From NCBI RefSeq assembly GCF_949820605.1, contig NZ_CATKVU010000006.1, positions 2,429,001-2,493,000 on the forward strand: a stretch of DNA of 64,000 nt, given 5' to 3'. The notes beneath the pieces were generated by a model. The model was not told where the DNA came from. It saw only the letters and a list, made by a program, of their open reading frames with translations, and searched no databases. Position numbers and translations under genes: made by a program. Below, one piece after another: positions 35,463-44,502 of the stretch; position 1 is the stretch's first letter; each line of letters starts with the position of its first letter. This DNA comes from Segatella copri. Its GTDB lineage: Bacteria > Bacteroidota > Bacteroidia > Bacteroidales > Bacteroidaceae.

Positions 35463-36077
35463 ATGGTTACAAAAACTTTCATCACAGCCATCTTGGCTAT
35501 ATTCAGCCTGGTTCCATGCTACGGACAAAAGCACCAGCACGGCAAGGCTTCATATTACTCTAAAAGAGCAACAGGTGCCCGCTCTGCAAGCGGGCAGAGA
35601 ATACATCATGATAGTTTAACATGCGCACATCGGTTTTATCCCTTCGGAACGCACCTCAAGGTTACAAACCTTAGCAATGGCAAGAGTACTATCGTAAAAG
35701 TCATCGACAGAGGTCCGTTTGGAAGAGGTAGAATCATTGACCTATCATGGAAGGCTGCAAAAGAAATTGGTATGATTTCACAAGGCGTAGCGTCTGTAAA
35801 AGTTGAAATGGTGGAAAACCCGATTCCTTACAAACCAGAGGACACAAAATTGCCTAAGGTTGATTTTGAAGTGGCTGAAACGGAATATGAATTTCCAAAC
35901 AAGTGGGGAACTACTGACAGGAATAAGGAAAATCATCACAGCAGTAAAAAAGAAACCAATAAAATTACTTCAAAGGAAATAAATAAAACAGAGCACCATA
36001 AAAGCAAAGAGGTGACAAAGGCTGATCTAAAAAAGCACAATACAGATAAGACAAAAAGTAAAGAGGGTGTGTCATAA
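35463..36077 (+). CDS. rlpA: RlpA-type septal ring lytic transglycosylase
   Basis: 204 aa with signal peptide (MVTKTFITAILAIFSLVPCY...). A double-psi beta-barrel spans residues about 25-115: GKASYYSKRATGARSASGQR, CAHRFYPFGTHLKVTN, VIDRGPFGRGRIIDLSWKAA, with the catalytic-type Asp in the DRGPF motif. RlpA proteins cut naked glycan strands near the septum. No SPOR domain follows; the last 70 residues are a Lys/Asn/Thr/His-rich tail that is probably disordered. The terminator overlaps the stop codon. Confidence 0.9.
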   Translation: MVTKTFITAILAIFSLVPCYGQKHQHGKASYYSKRATGARSASGQRIHHDSLTCAHRFYPFGTHLKVTNLSNGKSTIVKVIDRGPFGRGRIIDLSWKAAKEIGMISQGVASVKVEMVENPIPYKPEDTKLPKVDFEVAETEYEFPNKWGTTDRNKENHHSSKKETNKITSKEINKTEHHKSKEVTKADLKKHNTDKTKSKEGVS

Positions 36078-36099
36078 GTCTATGGCGCACCTTTTTTTT
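36066..36099 (+). terminator. rlpA terminator, member of a repeated hairpin family
   Basis: GGTGTGTCATA / TATGGCGCACC pair with G-U wobbles and are followed by eight T. The left arm includes the rlpA stop codon. Nearly the same sequence ends the lipoprotein gene (39335-39362, inverted) and rpoC (60664-60690). Confidence 0.85.
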
Positions 36100-36156
36100 G
36101 TGTGGGGGGTGTAATTTAAACTGTGTCAAGGCTTGTTCTTAACTTTCATTCCCACT

Positions 36157-36184
36157 CCCTGCTGGGGGCATGCCCCCAGCAGGG
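36157..36184. terminator. 28-bp perfect palindrome inside the IS256-family element
   Basis: CCCTGCTGGGGGCA and its exact reverse complement abut with no spacer. It lies 20 nt past the transposase stop and inside the left end of the element. It probably terminates transposase mRNA or blocks transcription entering the element from rlpA. Confidence 0.7.
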
Positions 36185-36204
36185 AAGCCTTTTCGGCTGC
36201 AAAG

Positions 36205-37410
36205 TTACATAATTTTAAATCTATCTCCAAATTTTATTGCCATTTGTTGAGAAATTTGTCCCCAATTTGCCAGTGGCATAGTCCATTTCTTACGGATGTT
36301 GCGGTAAGCTAAGTACACAAGCTTCTCCAAAGAATTATCCGTAGGAAAGACCCCTTTAGTCTTTGTGACCTTTCTTACCTGTCTGTGATACCCCTCAACC
36401 GTATTGGTCGTATAAATGAGTTTACGGATGGTTGGAGTATATTGGAAATACTCTGTCAGACGTTCCCAATTGTCACGCCATGACTTGATGACAATTGGGT
36501 ACATCTCTCCCCACTTAGACTCTAACAGGTCTAAATTAGCAGCAGCGGAGTCTTTGTTTACTGCACCATATACTGTTCTTAAATCCTTGATAAACTCCTT
36601 TTGATGCTTACTGCCAACATACTTGATAGAATTGCGTATCTGATGGACAATACAGAGCTGCACAGAACTCTCAGGAAATACGCTTTGGATGGCATCCGGG
36701 AAGCCTTTGAGACCATCAATACAACAAATCAAGATGTCTCGAACACCACGGTTCTGAAGATCCGTAAGAACTTCTAGCCAGAAGTTAGCTCCTTCACTCT
36801 TAGACACATACATACCTAACAGTTCTTTTTGGCCTTCCTTGTTGATACCAAGAATGTTGTAAATGGCTCGTGTGACAGCTCTGCCATTCTCATCCTTTAC
36901 CTTATAATGGATAGCATCAAGCCAGCAAATGGCATATACAGGATCGAGCATGCGAGACTTCCAGGCGGTGATTTCGGGTAATACACGGTCTGTTATAGAG
37001 CTGATTGTATCGGCTGATAGAGTTGTGTTGAACTCACGCTCAAAGTAGCTGCTGATGTCACGTGTGCTGGTGCCCATGGCGTACATCTCAATAATCTGGT
37101 CTGCCATGCCATTGGCAAGAATAGTCTCACGCTTCTTTACGGTCTCAGGTTGGAAAGTTCCGTCTCGGTCACGAGGAGTCTCTATAGTGACCTCACCATA
37201 TTTTGTTTGAACCTTCTTACTCATCTTACCATTACGACGGTTGCCGGAAGAGCGTTCCTCTTCACTTAAATGAGCGTCCATCTCACCTTCGAGAGCTGAG
37301 TTGAGAATACGCTCTAACAATGGAGCTAATGCTCCGTCCTTGCCAAATAAGGCTTCACCACTACGCAACTGCTGAGCTGCTTTCTTGTAATCAATTTCTA
37401 AGTTGTCCAT
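36205..37410 (-). CDS. IS256-family (Transposase_mut) transposase
   Basis: 401 aa, intact. Signature blocks of IS256 transposases are present: GEMDAHLSEEERSSGNRRNG, TPRDRDGTFQPETVKKRE, YAMGTSTRDIS, and the catalytic acids in WLDAIHYKVKDENGR (first Asp), ILICCIDGLKGFPDAI (second Asp) and TNTVEGYHRQVRKV (Glu). VQLCIVHQIRNS is the zinc-less CxxH-like motif of the insertion domain. It probably remains functional. The start lies 61 nt inside the right end of the element. Confidence 0.95.
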   Translation of the reverse strand: MDNLEIDYKKAAQQLRSGEALFGKDGALAPLLERILNSALEGEMDAHLSEEERSSGNRRNGKMSKKVQTKYGEVTIETPRDRDGTFQPETVKKRETILANGMADQIIEMYAMGTSTRDISSYFEREFNTTLSADTISSITDRVLPEITAWKSRMLDPVYAICWLDAIHYKVKDENGRAVTRAIYNILGINKEGQKELLGMYVSKSEGANFWLEVLTDLQNRGVRDILICCIDGLKGFPDAIQSVFPESSVQLCIVHQIRNSIKYVGSKHQKEFIKDLRTVYGAVNKDSAAANLDLLESKWGEMYPIVIKSWRDNWERLTEYFQYTPTIRKLIYTTNTVEGYHRQVRKVTKTKGVFPTDNSLEKLVYLAYRNIRKKWTMPLANWGQISQQMAIKFGDRFKIM

Positions 37411-37641
37411 AATATAAAAACTGTGTTAAACTACTTTTATTGTAGCTTGACACAGTTTAGTTTACACTCTCTTTGTGTGTGTTTCTATATATTCTAGTTG
37501 AATCGTAGTCTTTCTTCACAAAGGGAATCTTATTATATTGTATAGAAACTTTACTTTACTTGTTTTATCGATAACAAAACAGCCCCAAAGCTCACAAAAG
37601 GGCATAGTTATCCCTGACGATAAAAAAAACAAAATTGAGTT

Positions 37642-39198
37642 TTATCGTTTTATACCCAAATATTTCTTCAAATTGAATCCCATTCCGAACAATCCTAGAT
37701 CCATGTAAACCTTGTCCATTCCAAAATGCCTGAATCGCTTATAATGCATATCTGCCTTCATCTGCCCAAATACAGCTTCCGGCTCTATCGGTCGCTGGCT
37801 TCTGTGTTTCAAGCCCTCTTCAGACGTTAGTAGCAGGAAGGCTTCCTTTTTATATGCATTCAGTTTATGGTTGACATATATGGTTCTGTTGCCTTTGGAT
37901 TTCTTGCAGAGACTTCCAAGCGGACATCCATCACATCGTTGTGCTCTATATAATGTAATGACAGACACATAGCCGGAGACACTTTTCGTTTGCCGTTGTC
38001 CACAAGGTTCCATGTGTTGTCCCATGGGGCAGACATAATAGTCATCATCCCTGTTGTAGTAGAAGTTCGCTTGGTTGAAGGCATCCTCCTTGAAAGGCTT
38101 ATGCTGTTCCTTGTGAAACCAGTTGTACTTTACATAACCCATCATCTCTTCCATCTCTAGGTACTCGTAGTTCTCCTCCGAGCCATACCCTGAGTCTGCG
38201 GTGACGCTCTTGGATTGCTTTCCATATCTTTTCTTGTACTTATCCAAAAAAGGCTTGAAGGTCAGGGTGTCTGTTGGATTGGGATAAAGGGCGAAATTCG
38301 TCCAATATTGATTCTCTGTCGCAATTTGAAGGTTATAGGCAGGCTTTGTCTGCCCATTGTTCATGGCATCTTCCTTGAGGCGCATGAAGGTCGCATCGGG
38401 ATCAGTCTTGGAGTAACTGTTTCTCTCGCCCAGTATATCCAGTGATTTTTCATACTCGCGCAGTTTGTCCGAGGCTTTGAACAAGTGATCTATCTGAGTA
38501 TTTAGCTTTTGCTTCTCTCTTCCTGTAAGCTTTGCCTTAGGAAGGTTCTTCACTTGCCTCTCACACAAACGTGCACTTCTCTCTACATCCTTGGCGAAAG
38601 TGGCTGGCTCGCTGTCTTCTTCCCTAATGTCACTCCCGCCATTCAGGCGAATTTGTTCTTTTATCTGAGCCAATGCAGCAGAGGTCTTTTCCAAGAGCTT
38701 AGCCCTGTTCTTTTCCACGGTCTTCTTCCATACAAACGTGTACTTGTTTGCTTTCGACTCTATCTTAGTACCATCAACATATTGTTCCTCCAGACTAATC
38801 ACGCCCTTTTCAACCAATATGGAGACGACTGCATCAAAATAAAAGTCGATGCATTTAATCATATGATTGGATCTAAAGCGGTTGATTGTTGCGAAAGATA
38901 ATTGCTTACCTCCACAAATCCACATATAGCGAACATCGTATTTAAGTGCGTCCGCTATGCCACGACAGGAATAAATGCCATTGATATAGGCAAAAACAAC
39001 TAAACTTAGAAGCATCTTCGGACTGTAAGGAGGAGCACCAATCCCATCATAGGTATCCATGAGAGGGTTGATGTCCATACTGCGAACAATACGATCCACC
39101 ATACGAACTTTGCTGTCTTTTGGCACATAATCATCGAAAGAGTTAGGAAAAAAGCTCAATTCGTGCCGAGTTTCAGATTTTATTTGTATCTTTGCCAT
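37642..39198 (-). CDS. IS1182-family transposase
   Basis: 518 aa from the ATG at 39198 (MAKIQIKSETRHELSFFPNS). A promoter lies at 39217-39246, so the frame upstream to 39246 is not used. An N-terminal DUF772-type domain (VPKDSKVRMVDRIVRSMDIN, FAYINGIYSCRGIADAL) is followed by the DDE domain with EQYVDGTKIESKANKYT (first Asp), TADSGYGSEENYEYLE (second Asp) and EPEAVFGQMKADM (Glu). A Cys cluster (CDGCPLGSLCKKSKG) lies between. The gene appears intact. Confidence 0.94.
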   Translation of the reverse strand: MAKIQIKSETRHELSFFPNSFDDYVPKDSKVRMVDRIVRSMDINPLMDTYDGIGAPPYSPKMLLSLVVFAYINGIYSCRGIADALKYDVRYMWICGGKQLSFATINRFRSNHMIKCIDFYFDAVVSILVEKGVISLEEQYVDGTKIESKANKYTFVWKKTVEKNRAKLLEKTSAALAQIKEQIRLNGGSDIREEDSEPATFAKDVERSARLCERQVKNLPKAKLTGREKQKLNTQIDHLFKASDKLREYEKSLDILGERNSYSKTDPDATFMRLKEDAMNNGQTKPAYNLQIATENQYWTNFALYPNPTDTLTFKPFLDKYKKRYGKQSKSVTADSGYGSEENYEYLEMEEMMGYVKYNWFHKEQHKPFKEDAFNQANFYYNRDDDYYVCPMGQHMEPCGQRQTKSVSGYVSVITLYRAQRCDGCPLGSLCKKSKGNRTIYVNHKLNAYKKEAFLLLTSEEGLKHRSQRPIEPEAVFGQMKADMHYKRFRHFGMDKVYMDLGLFGMGFNLKKYLGIKR

Positions 39199-39216
39199 AC
39201 TTAAAGAAGTTTTCTG

Positions 39217-39246
39217 CAAAGATACAAATCTTTTGCGGAAAGGCAA
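39217..39246 (-). promoter_or_regulatory. Promoter of the IS1182-family transposase
   Basis: On the minus strand TTG at 39244-39246 and TATCTTTG at 39217-39224 with a 19-nt spacer, 18 nt before the ATG. Confidence 0.65.
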
Positions 39247-39333
39247 AGCCCGAGCTTGTGAAAGTTTGGGCTTTGTTGTAAATAAAAATGTTTTTTAAAG
39301 ATTTCGTATCTGTGAAAAGGCAAAAAATAAAAA

Positions 39334-39364
39334 GGGGTGCGTCACAGACTTATGACACACCCTC
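39334..39364 (-). terminator. Terminator of the lipoprotein gene, repeated hairpin family
   Basis: On the minus strand GGGTGTGTCA / TGACGCACCC with an 8-nt loop, then CCTTTTTATTT. In this orientation the 20-odd bases before and through the first arm are nearly identical to the rlpA terminator. Confidence 0.8.
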
Positions 39365-39435
39365 TTTACCTTTGTATATATAACAGAATCCTAAAATAAG
39401 ATAATATCATACAAATTCATTATATTACCGGAATC

Positions 39436-40194
39436 TTATCTGGAGGTTGTCGGAATATCAAACTGATTAACCTTAGAAATCGTCTTACCGCCTTGTATAA
39501 CTGAAACACAGATACAAGCAGTACCATTCGTCAAATGGTTATCAGCCTTGACCATTGCTGTATAACGAATCACTTGGCCAGGAGCAATACTTTCTACATG
39601 AATACTTGGAGATATGAAAATATGCTTATTGCCGGTAGTCTCAATAATGGTTGGAAGTACATCATACAACGTGTGAGCTCCGTTATTTCGGATTTCAAAA
39701 ATAACCTTGGCTGTTTCATTCCGATTCAAAGTATTGTCCTCATTTGAATCAACAAAAAGAGCATTCATTATTTCCAAAGATGATGAATAAGCATAATTCT
39801 GCCCCAGTTCTTCATCATAAATCCTATCATCACCAGAATTAGTTGAATCAAAGATTTCGTCATTGGAATAAACTGGTAAAGATTGCTGGTAAACTCCATC
39901 CTGATAAGAATGAGGATCAAGGTGTGATCTATCTCGATAAACAGATTCTCTTTGCTGCTGGGATTTCGGGTCAGCCTGACTACCAATTGCCGCACCAACT
40001 GCAGCACCGCCAGCCATGCCGATAATAGTACCCATATCTGAATCTCTAGGACCACCAGACAAGCCACCAATAGCAGAACCAAGAATAGAACCAAATGTGG
40101 CACCAGCATAAGCACCACCTCCCGTATAAGTATCGCAGCTACTCAACAACAAAGAAGAGCAAGCTACAAAAAGCATAATCTTTTTCATCTTCAT
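39436..40194 (-). CDS. Glycine-zipper lipoprotein of unknown function
   Basis: 252 aa. A signal peptide with lipobox (MKMKKIMLFVACSSLLLSSC) predicts a lipid-anchored envelope protein. Residues 25-75 are a glycine-zipper region of two stretches (GAYAGATFGSILGSAIGGLS and GTIIGMAGGAAVGAAIGSQA), which resembles outer-membrane zipper proteins such as SlyB/Rick_17kDa types. A polar linker follows, and the last 110 residues look like a beta-sandwich (NETAKVIFEIRNNGAHTLYD, GQVIRYTAMVKAD), perhaps an Ig-like fold. A group II intron separates the coding region from its promoter. The start could be Met1 or Met3. Confidence 0.75.
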   Translation of the reverse strand: MKMKKIMLFVACSSLLLSSCDTYTGGGAYAGATFGSILGSAIGGLSGGPRDSDMGTIIGMAGGAAVGAAIGSQADPKSQQQRESVYRDRSHLDPHSYQDGVYQQSLPVYSNDEIFDSTNSGDDRIYDEELGQNYAYSSSLEIMNALFVDSNEDNTLNRNETAKVIFEIRNNGAHTLYDVLPTIIETTGNKHIFISPSIHVESIAPGQVIRYTAMVKADNHLTNGTACICVSVIQGGKTISKVNQFDIPTTSR

Positions 40195-40205
40195 TAAGCT
40201 TTATA

Positions 40206-42146
40206 GTCGAGTAAGTGGAGGGAATTTCACCCTCCCTTCTCTCGGAACCGTGCTTGACAGTCTCCCATCACACGGCTCTTCGTACTTAACTCTTTTGTTT
40301 ATTAATTAATATTCTTTATTAACCTAGACGTGGATAGGGTACAAAGCCCTTCGCCCAGTGTGAAAACTCATTTCTGTTATGTACCGCATGCTCTACAAGC
40401 CATTCATACGCTCTACTAAACTTCTTACCCTTGGAGAAGCGCTTATACTTACGCATCACCCATCGGGTTAGTCGCTCATTAATGTAATTCAACACCTTAC
40501 GGAACTCAGACCTACCAAACTTCATATAGTAGTTCATCCATCCACTAATCTGCGTATCAACCTCATTGCTTATGTCTAGCAGGCAAACAAAAGTCTTACG
40601 ATTCAGATTCCAAGCCCTTACAGCTTCTTTAATCCTCTTCATCGACTTCTTGCTTATTGCAGGAAGAAAAGCAGTAAAATTTTGACCCGTCTTTCTGTTT
40701 CTTGCACCTCTAGGTCTGAAGGTAAAGCCTAGAAAGTCAAAGGAAGTATGCTCCGAGTCACCTCTTCGATTACTATCCTTACAATAGACTATCTTTGTCT
40801 TCTCCTCATTCAGTTTCAATCCACATTCTTCAAAGCGTTTCATTAGAACAGCTTTCAAGAACTGGGCTTGCTTCTCCGATACGCAGTGGCAGATGGTGTC
40901 ATCAGCATAACGCTCAAACGGAATCGTTGGATAGTTACGCGACATCCATTCGTCAAAGACGTAATGAAGGAACAAGTTTGCCAAAACCGGACCTATCACA
41001 GAACCTTGGGGAACTCCCATCGTTCGCTCTATCACTTCACCTTTCGATGTCTGATAGGGAACCTTGAGCCACCGCTCAATGTATAGAAGTACCCATTTCT
41101 CCTCTGCATGCTTGCGGATAGCCTTCATCAACAATTCATGATTGATTGTGTCAAAGAACTTACTGATGTCCATATCAAGCACCCAGGGGTTCACATAGCA
41201 GCGCTCCTTAGCCTTGGCTATGGCTTGGTGCGCTCCCTTACCTGGACGATAGCCGTAGGAATCTTCCTTGAAGATAGGTTCGAGAATAGGAGTCAGTACT
41301 GATACTACTACCTGCTGCGCTATTCTATCTTCAATCGTTGGTATGCCCAAAGGGCGAGTACCCCCATTGGATTTTGGTATTTCTACCAGCTTCACCGCTT
41401 TGGGAAAGTAGCAACCGGAACTCATGCGATTCCATATCTTATAAAGGTTCTTGGACATTTCTTTATCAAATGTCTTTTGGTCAACCTTATCGATACCCGC
41501 ACTACCCTTGTTTTCCTTCACCTTGTGGTAAGCTTCCCACACCAATCGCTTGTCTATTACAAAAGGTTTTGCCTCGTTCATTGTTTCATCCTCAATTTCT
41601 TAAGTTGGACTTTAAATTTGGCTAAGCACGCTACCCCCTTCACTCCATCCCCATTACAGAGACTTCAACACTACTACGAGGTAGTCCGCCACAGACATGG
41701 ACATCGGTACTTTCTGCCTTGCGTGTCACGGCTCTCGGCATTTTCCCTTAGCATTCCATGTCTATTTCTCCTGTTCCTCTAAAGAGCCCATGTCAAGTTC
41801 ATGCCACCTTTACACCGCACACCCAGCAGACAGTAAACAGGTTCCCTCTGCCATTATCCCAAGATACAGAAAAGACCTTGGTTCTGATGTGACTTGCTAA
41901 CTTTGGTAACGATGCTTCATCAATGGTTCACTTGCGTTCATCTCCTTGACACATACCTTGCCAACCTTACGGAAGGCTTTCAATTGTCGTTCACTACCCT
42001 TCTGTTTCCATCAGAGCAGCACAAAGTGGTTTGCAATCAGCACCTGCATGCCGAATGCGGTGGGTCTGCCACCATCTCTTTAGAAGTTACGACAGAAGTC
42101 TATCAAATATAACCAATATCAGACTTCATTCTGTCTCAGGACACAC
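40206..42146 (-). mobile_element. Group II intron, about 1.94 kb
   Basis: The 5' end GTGTGTCC at 42146 fits the GUGYG consensus. Domain V, 34 nt at 40245-40278, starts GAGCCGTGTGATGGGAGACT and ends CAAGCACGGTTC in minus-strand sense. A domain VI hairpin (GGAGGG / CCCTCC) follows and the 3' end is placed at CTCGAC, 40206 (within a few bases). An intron-encoded reverse transcriptase lies inside. About 565 nt of non-coding domain I-IV sequence precede that ORF. The exon ends are the promoter-leader of the lipoprotein gene on one side and its start codon 12 nt away on the other. Confidence 0.88.
40319..41581 (-). CDS. ltrA: Group II intron reverse transcriptase/maturase (LtrA-like, no endonuclease domain)
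   Basis: 420 aa. Reverse transcriptase blocks are in order: SAGIDKVDQKTF, RPLGIPTIEDRIAQQVV, DSYGYRPGKGAHQAI, VLDMDISKFFDTINHELL, GVPQGSVIGPVLANLFLHY, the active site RYADDTI, and FDFLGFTFRPRGARN. The maturase X domain follows (WMNYYMKFGRSEFRKVLNYI, RWVMRKYKRF). No C-terminal HNH endonuclease is present. The protein would help the intron RNA splice and reverse-splice into DNA. Frame intact, so the intron may be active. Confidence 0.95.
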   Translation of the reverse strand: MNEAKPFVIDKRLVWEAYHKVKENKGSAGIDKVDQKTFDKEMSKNLYKIWNRMSSGCYFPKAVKLVEIPKSNGGTRPLGIPTIEDRIAQQVVVSVLTPILEPIFKEDSYGYRPGKGAHQAIAKAKERCYVNPWVLDMDISKFFDTINHELLMKAIRKHAEEKWVLLYIERWLKVPYQTSKGEVIERTMGVPQGSVIGPVLANLFLHYVFDEWMSRNYPTIPFERYADDTICHCVSEKQAQFLKAVLMKRFEECGLKLNEEKTKIVYCKDSNRRGDSEHTSFDFLGFTFRPRGARNRKTGQNFTAFLPAISKKSMKRIKEAVRAWNLNRKTFVCLLDISNEVDTQISGWMNYYMKFGRSEFRKVLNYINERLTRWVMRKYKRFSKGKKFSRAYEWLVEHAVHNRNEFSHWAKGFVPYPRLG

Positions 42147-42155
42147 TTTCTGCTG

Positions 42156-42163
42156 CAAAGATA
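42156..42163 (-). promoter_or_regulatory. -7 box of the glycine-zipper lipoprotein, upstream of the intron
   Basis: TATCTTTG followed by GC on the minus strand, 10 nt before the intron 5' end. After splicing the leader would be only about 25 nt long, a normal distance to the lipoprotein ATG. Confidence 0.6.
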
Positions 42164-42249
42164 CAAAGAACTAAAAGAACAAAAGCAAAAAAATCCCTAA
42201 TAATGATTAGGAAAAAACCTAAAAGAGCAGATAGTTTTGAAAAAGGGAC

Positions 42250-42281
42250 AAAAAAAGCGCCCTTGTCAAGACAAGGACGCT
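42250..42281 (-). terminator. Terminator of the ribosomal protein operon
   Basis: On the minus strand AGCGTCCTTGTC / GACAAGGGCGCT, 12 bp with one wobble and a 2-nt loop as written, followed by TTTTTTT. It lies 25 nt after rplQ. Confidence 0.9.
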
Positions 42282-42305
42282 AAATTTATCTGAGATGATT
42301 GAAAA

Positions 42306-42800
42306 TTATTCAGCCTTTGGAGCCTCCTCAGTTGCAGGAGCCTCAGTCTCAGCTACAGGAGCCTCTTCAGCCTTTGTTGCCTTACGACTACGACGAGTCT
42401 TCTTAGCAGCAGCCTTCAGAGTCTTAGCCATATTCTCATCAAAGTCAACGAGCTCGATGAAAGCAATCTCAGCTGCATCACCCTGACGGGTACCCAACTT
42501 GATTATACGAGTGTAACCACCTGGACGGTTAGCTACCTTCTCAGCTACCTCACCGAAGAGAGCCTTAACAGCATACTTATCCTGAAGATAACGGAAAACT
42601 ACACGACGTGAAGTTGTTGTATCGTTCTTAGAACGAGTAATCAATGGCTCAACATACTTCTTAAGAGCCTTTGCCTTTGCGAGGGTCGTAGTGATTCTTT
42701 TGTGCTCGCTCAAGATAAGTGATGAAGCCATGTTAGCCAACATCGCGTTACGATGAGAAGCAGTACGACCTAAATGGTTGAATTTCTTATTATGTCTCAT
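42306..42800 (-). CDS. rplQ: 50S ribosomal protein L17
   Basis: 164 aa. The L17 core occupies residues 1-117 ([60 protein letters not shown]). The last 45 residues are a variable tail: first basic ([14 protein letters not shown]), then acidic and Ala/Pro-rich ([18 protein letters not shown]), longer than in E. coli L17 (127 aa). L17 sits near the exit-tunnel side of the 50S subunit. It is the last gene of the operon, 31 nt after rpoA, and is followed by a strong terminator. Confidence 0.97.
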   Translation of the reverse strand: MRHNKKFNHLGRTASHRNAMLANMASSLILSEHKRITTTLAKAKALKKYVEPLITRSKNDTTTSRRVVFRYLQDKYAVKALFGEVAEKVANRPGGYTRIIKLGTRQGDAAEIAFIELVDFDENMAKTLKAAAKKTRRSRKATKAEEAPVAETEAPATEEAPKAE

Positions 42801-42831
42801 TTTTTGTTTTTGCTTTTTGGACTACGAACCT

Positions 42832-43827
42832 TTAAGATTCCTTGTCTAATTTATACTTTGAAATATCAGTTCCAAAAGATAGATTCAGACTCTCGAGCAA
42901 ATCATCAAGCTCTGAGAGCGATTTCTTACCAAAGTTGCGGAACTTCAAGAGGTCAGTCTTGTTAAACTGAACCAAATCACCAAGAGTCTCAACATCAGCT
43001 GCCTTCAAGCAGTTGAGGGCACGAACACTAAGATTCATGTCTACGAGACGAGTCTTAAGCAACTGGCGCATATGAAGAACCTCTTCATCAAACTCCTGAT
43101 TGCTCTCCTGATCCTGAGTCTCAAGAGTAATCTTCTCATCAGAGAAGAGCATGAAGTGATAAATAAGAATCTTCGCAGCCTCTTTCAGTGCATCCTTTGG
43201 ACTAATGGAACCATCTGTTGTAACTTCAAGTACGAGCTTATCATAGTCGGTCTTTTGCTCAACACGATATGGTTCTACAGCGTACTTTACATTACGAATA
43301 GGGGTGTAGATGGAATCGATTGGGAGAACGTTAACGTCAGTGCAGAATTGACGATTCTCATCAGCAGGAACATAACCACGTCCCTTATTAATAGTCAAAT
43401 CGATCTGCATCGAAGCTTTGGCATCTAAATGACAAATCACCAAATCAGGGTTTAACACTTCAAATCCAGTCAGATACTTACCGATATCACCTGCTTTGAA
43501 TTCTGTAGAATTCTCAACGGTGATACTAACTTTCTCATTCTCGAATTCTTCTACTACTTGCTTGAATCGAACTTGTTTGAGATTCAAGATAATGTTAGTA
43601 ACATCTTCCTTTACACCAGGAACTGAAGAGAACTCATGCTCAACACCCGCAATGCGTATAGTGTTAACAGCATAACCCTCCAATGATGAAAGGAGAATGC
43701 GGCGCAAAGCGTTACCAATGGTAACACCGAAGCCAGGCTCCAAAGGACGGAATTCAAACTTTCCGAACTGGTTATCAGCCTCTAACATTACTACTTTATC
43801 AGGTTTTTGAAATGCTAATATCGCCAT
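42832..43827 (-). CDS. rpoA: RNA polymerase alpha subunit
   Basis: 331 aa. The N-terminal assembly domain (1-230) holds [20 protein letters not shown] and [12 protein letters not shown]. After a linker the C-terminal domain holds [20 protein letters not shown] and [20 protein letters not shown], the helix-hairpin-helix surface that contacts upstream DNA and activators. It lies between rpsD (12 nt) and rplQ, the classical alpha operon order. Confidence 0.98.
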   Translation of the reverse strand: MAILAFQKPDKVVMLEADNQFGKFEFRPLEPGFGVTIGNALRRILLSSLEGYAVNTIRIAGVEHEFSSVPGVKEDVTNIILNLKQVRFKQVVEEFENEKVSITVENSTEFKAGDIGKYLTGFEVLNPDLVICHLDAKASMQIDLTINKGRGYVPADENRQFCTDVNVLPIDSIYTPIRNVKYAVEPYRVEQKTDYDKLVLEVTTDGSISPKDALKEAAKILIYHFMLFSDEKITLETQDQESNQEFDEEVLHMRQLLKTRLVDMNLSVRALNCLKAADVETLGDLVQFNKTDLLKFRNFGKKSLSELDDLLESLNLSFGTDISKYKLDKES

Positions 43828-43839
43828 TAATGTAATGAT

Positions 43840-44445
43840 TTATTTAGAGTACAACTCAACGATTAACTGCTCCTTAATATTCTCTGGAATGTCGGCACGC
43901 TCTGGCTTGTGCAAGAACTTACCGCTCTTTGAATTATCGTCCCACTCAATCCATGGGTACTTGCTATGATTGAAACCTGCAAGAGCTGCTTCGATAACCT
44001 CGAGAGACTTAGACTTCTCACGAACACCAACAACCATACCAGGCTTAACTGCGAATGAAGGGATATTAACTACCTTACCATCAACAACGATGTGCTTGTG
44101 ACCAACCAACTGACGCGCAGCAGCACGTGTTGGAGCGATACCAAGACGGAAAACAACGTTATCAAGACGGCACTCGAGATTCTGAAGAAGAACCTCACCA
44201 GTAATACCATCAGCCTTAGCAGCCTTATCAAACATATTACGGAACTGACGCTCTAATACACCATAAGTGTACTTAGCTTTCTGCTTCTCTGCCAACATGA
44301 CACCGTACTCAGACATCTTACGACGACGGTTGTTGCCATGCTGTCCAGGAGGGAAGTTTCTCTTGGACAAAACTTTGTCAGCGCCGAAGATTGGCTCACC
44401 AAAACGACGCGCAATTTTAGATTTCGGACCTATATATCTAGCCAT
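43840..44445 (-). CDS. rpsD: 30S ribosomal protein S4
   Basis: 201 aa. The start [20 protein letters not shown] and the S4 RNA-binding domain ([40 protein letters not shown]) are typical. No CxxC zinc motif is present at the N-terminus, so this is the zinc-free form. S4 nucleates 16S rRNA folding and in many bacteria represses its own operon. It follows rpsK after 57 nt and precedes rpoA. Confidence 0.98.
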   Translation of the reverse strand: MARYIGPKSKIARRFGEPIFGADKVLSKRNFPPGQHGNNRRRKMSEYGVMLAEKQKAKYTYGVLERQFRNMFDKAAKADGITGEVLLQNLECRLDNVVFRLGIAPTRAAARQLVGHKHIVVDGKVVNIPSFAVKPGMVVGVREKSKSLEVIEAALAGFNHSKYPWIEWDDNSKSGKFLHKPERADIPENIKEQLIVELYSK

Positions 44446-44502
44446 AATATTATATAAATGCTATATTGTTTGTATCTTAATTAATAATGCTAACCTCAAG
44501 CG

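Larger units (their letters stand above)
36105..37471 (-). mobile_element. IS256-family insertion sequence, complete, 1367 bp
   Basis: Inverted ends: the left starts at 36105 (GGGGGTGTAATTTAAACTGT) and the right, inverted, starts at 37471 (GAGAGTGTAAACTAAACTGT). Both continue with GTCAAG. An 8-bp target duplication TTTGTGTG flanks it at 36097-36104 and 37472-37479. Size, duplication and transposase fit the IS256 family. It landed in the T tract just behind the rlpA terminator. Confidence 0.9.
37571..39280 (-). mobile_element. IS1182-family insertion sequence, ends approximate
   Basis: Defined by an intact transposase gene and imperfect inverted ends: AACAAAACAGCCCCAAAG near 37573 and, inverted, AACAAAGCCCAAACTTTC near 39277, both continuing to a CACAA...GGGC segment. 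No clear target duplication could be fixed, so ends are accurate only to about 10 nt. It sits about 90 nt from the IS256-family element. Confidence 0.65.

Noticed and set aside
37480..37553. Inverted pair GTTTCTATA separated by about 50 nt next to the IS256-family element as a tiny MITE
   Set aside because: Arms of nine bases without a target duplication are compatible with chance in AT-rich sequence.
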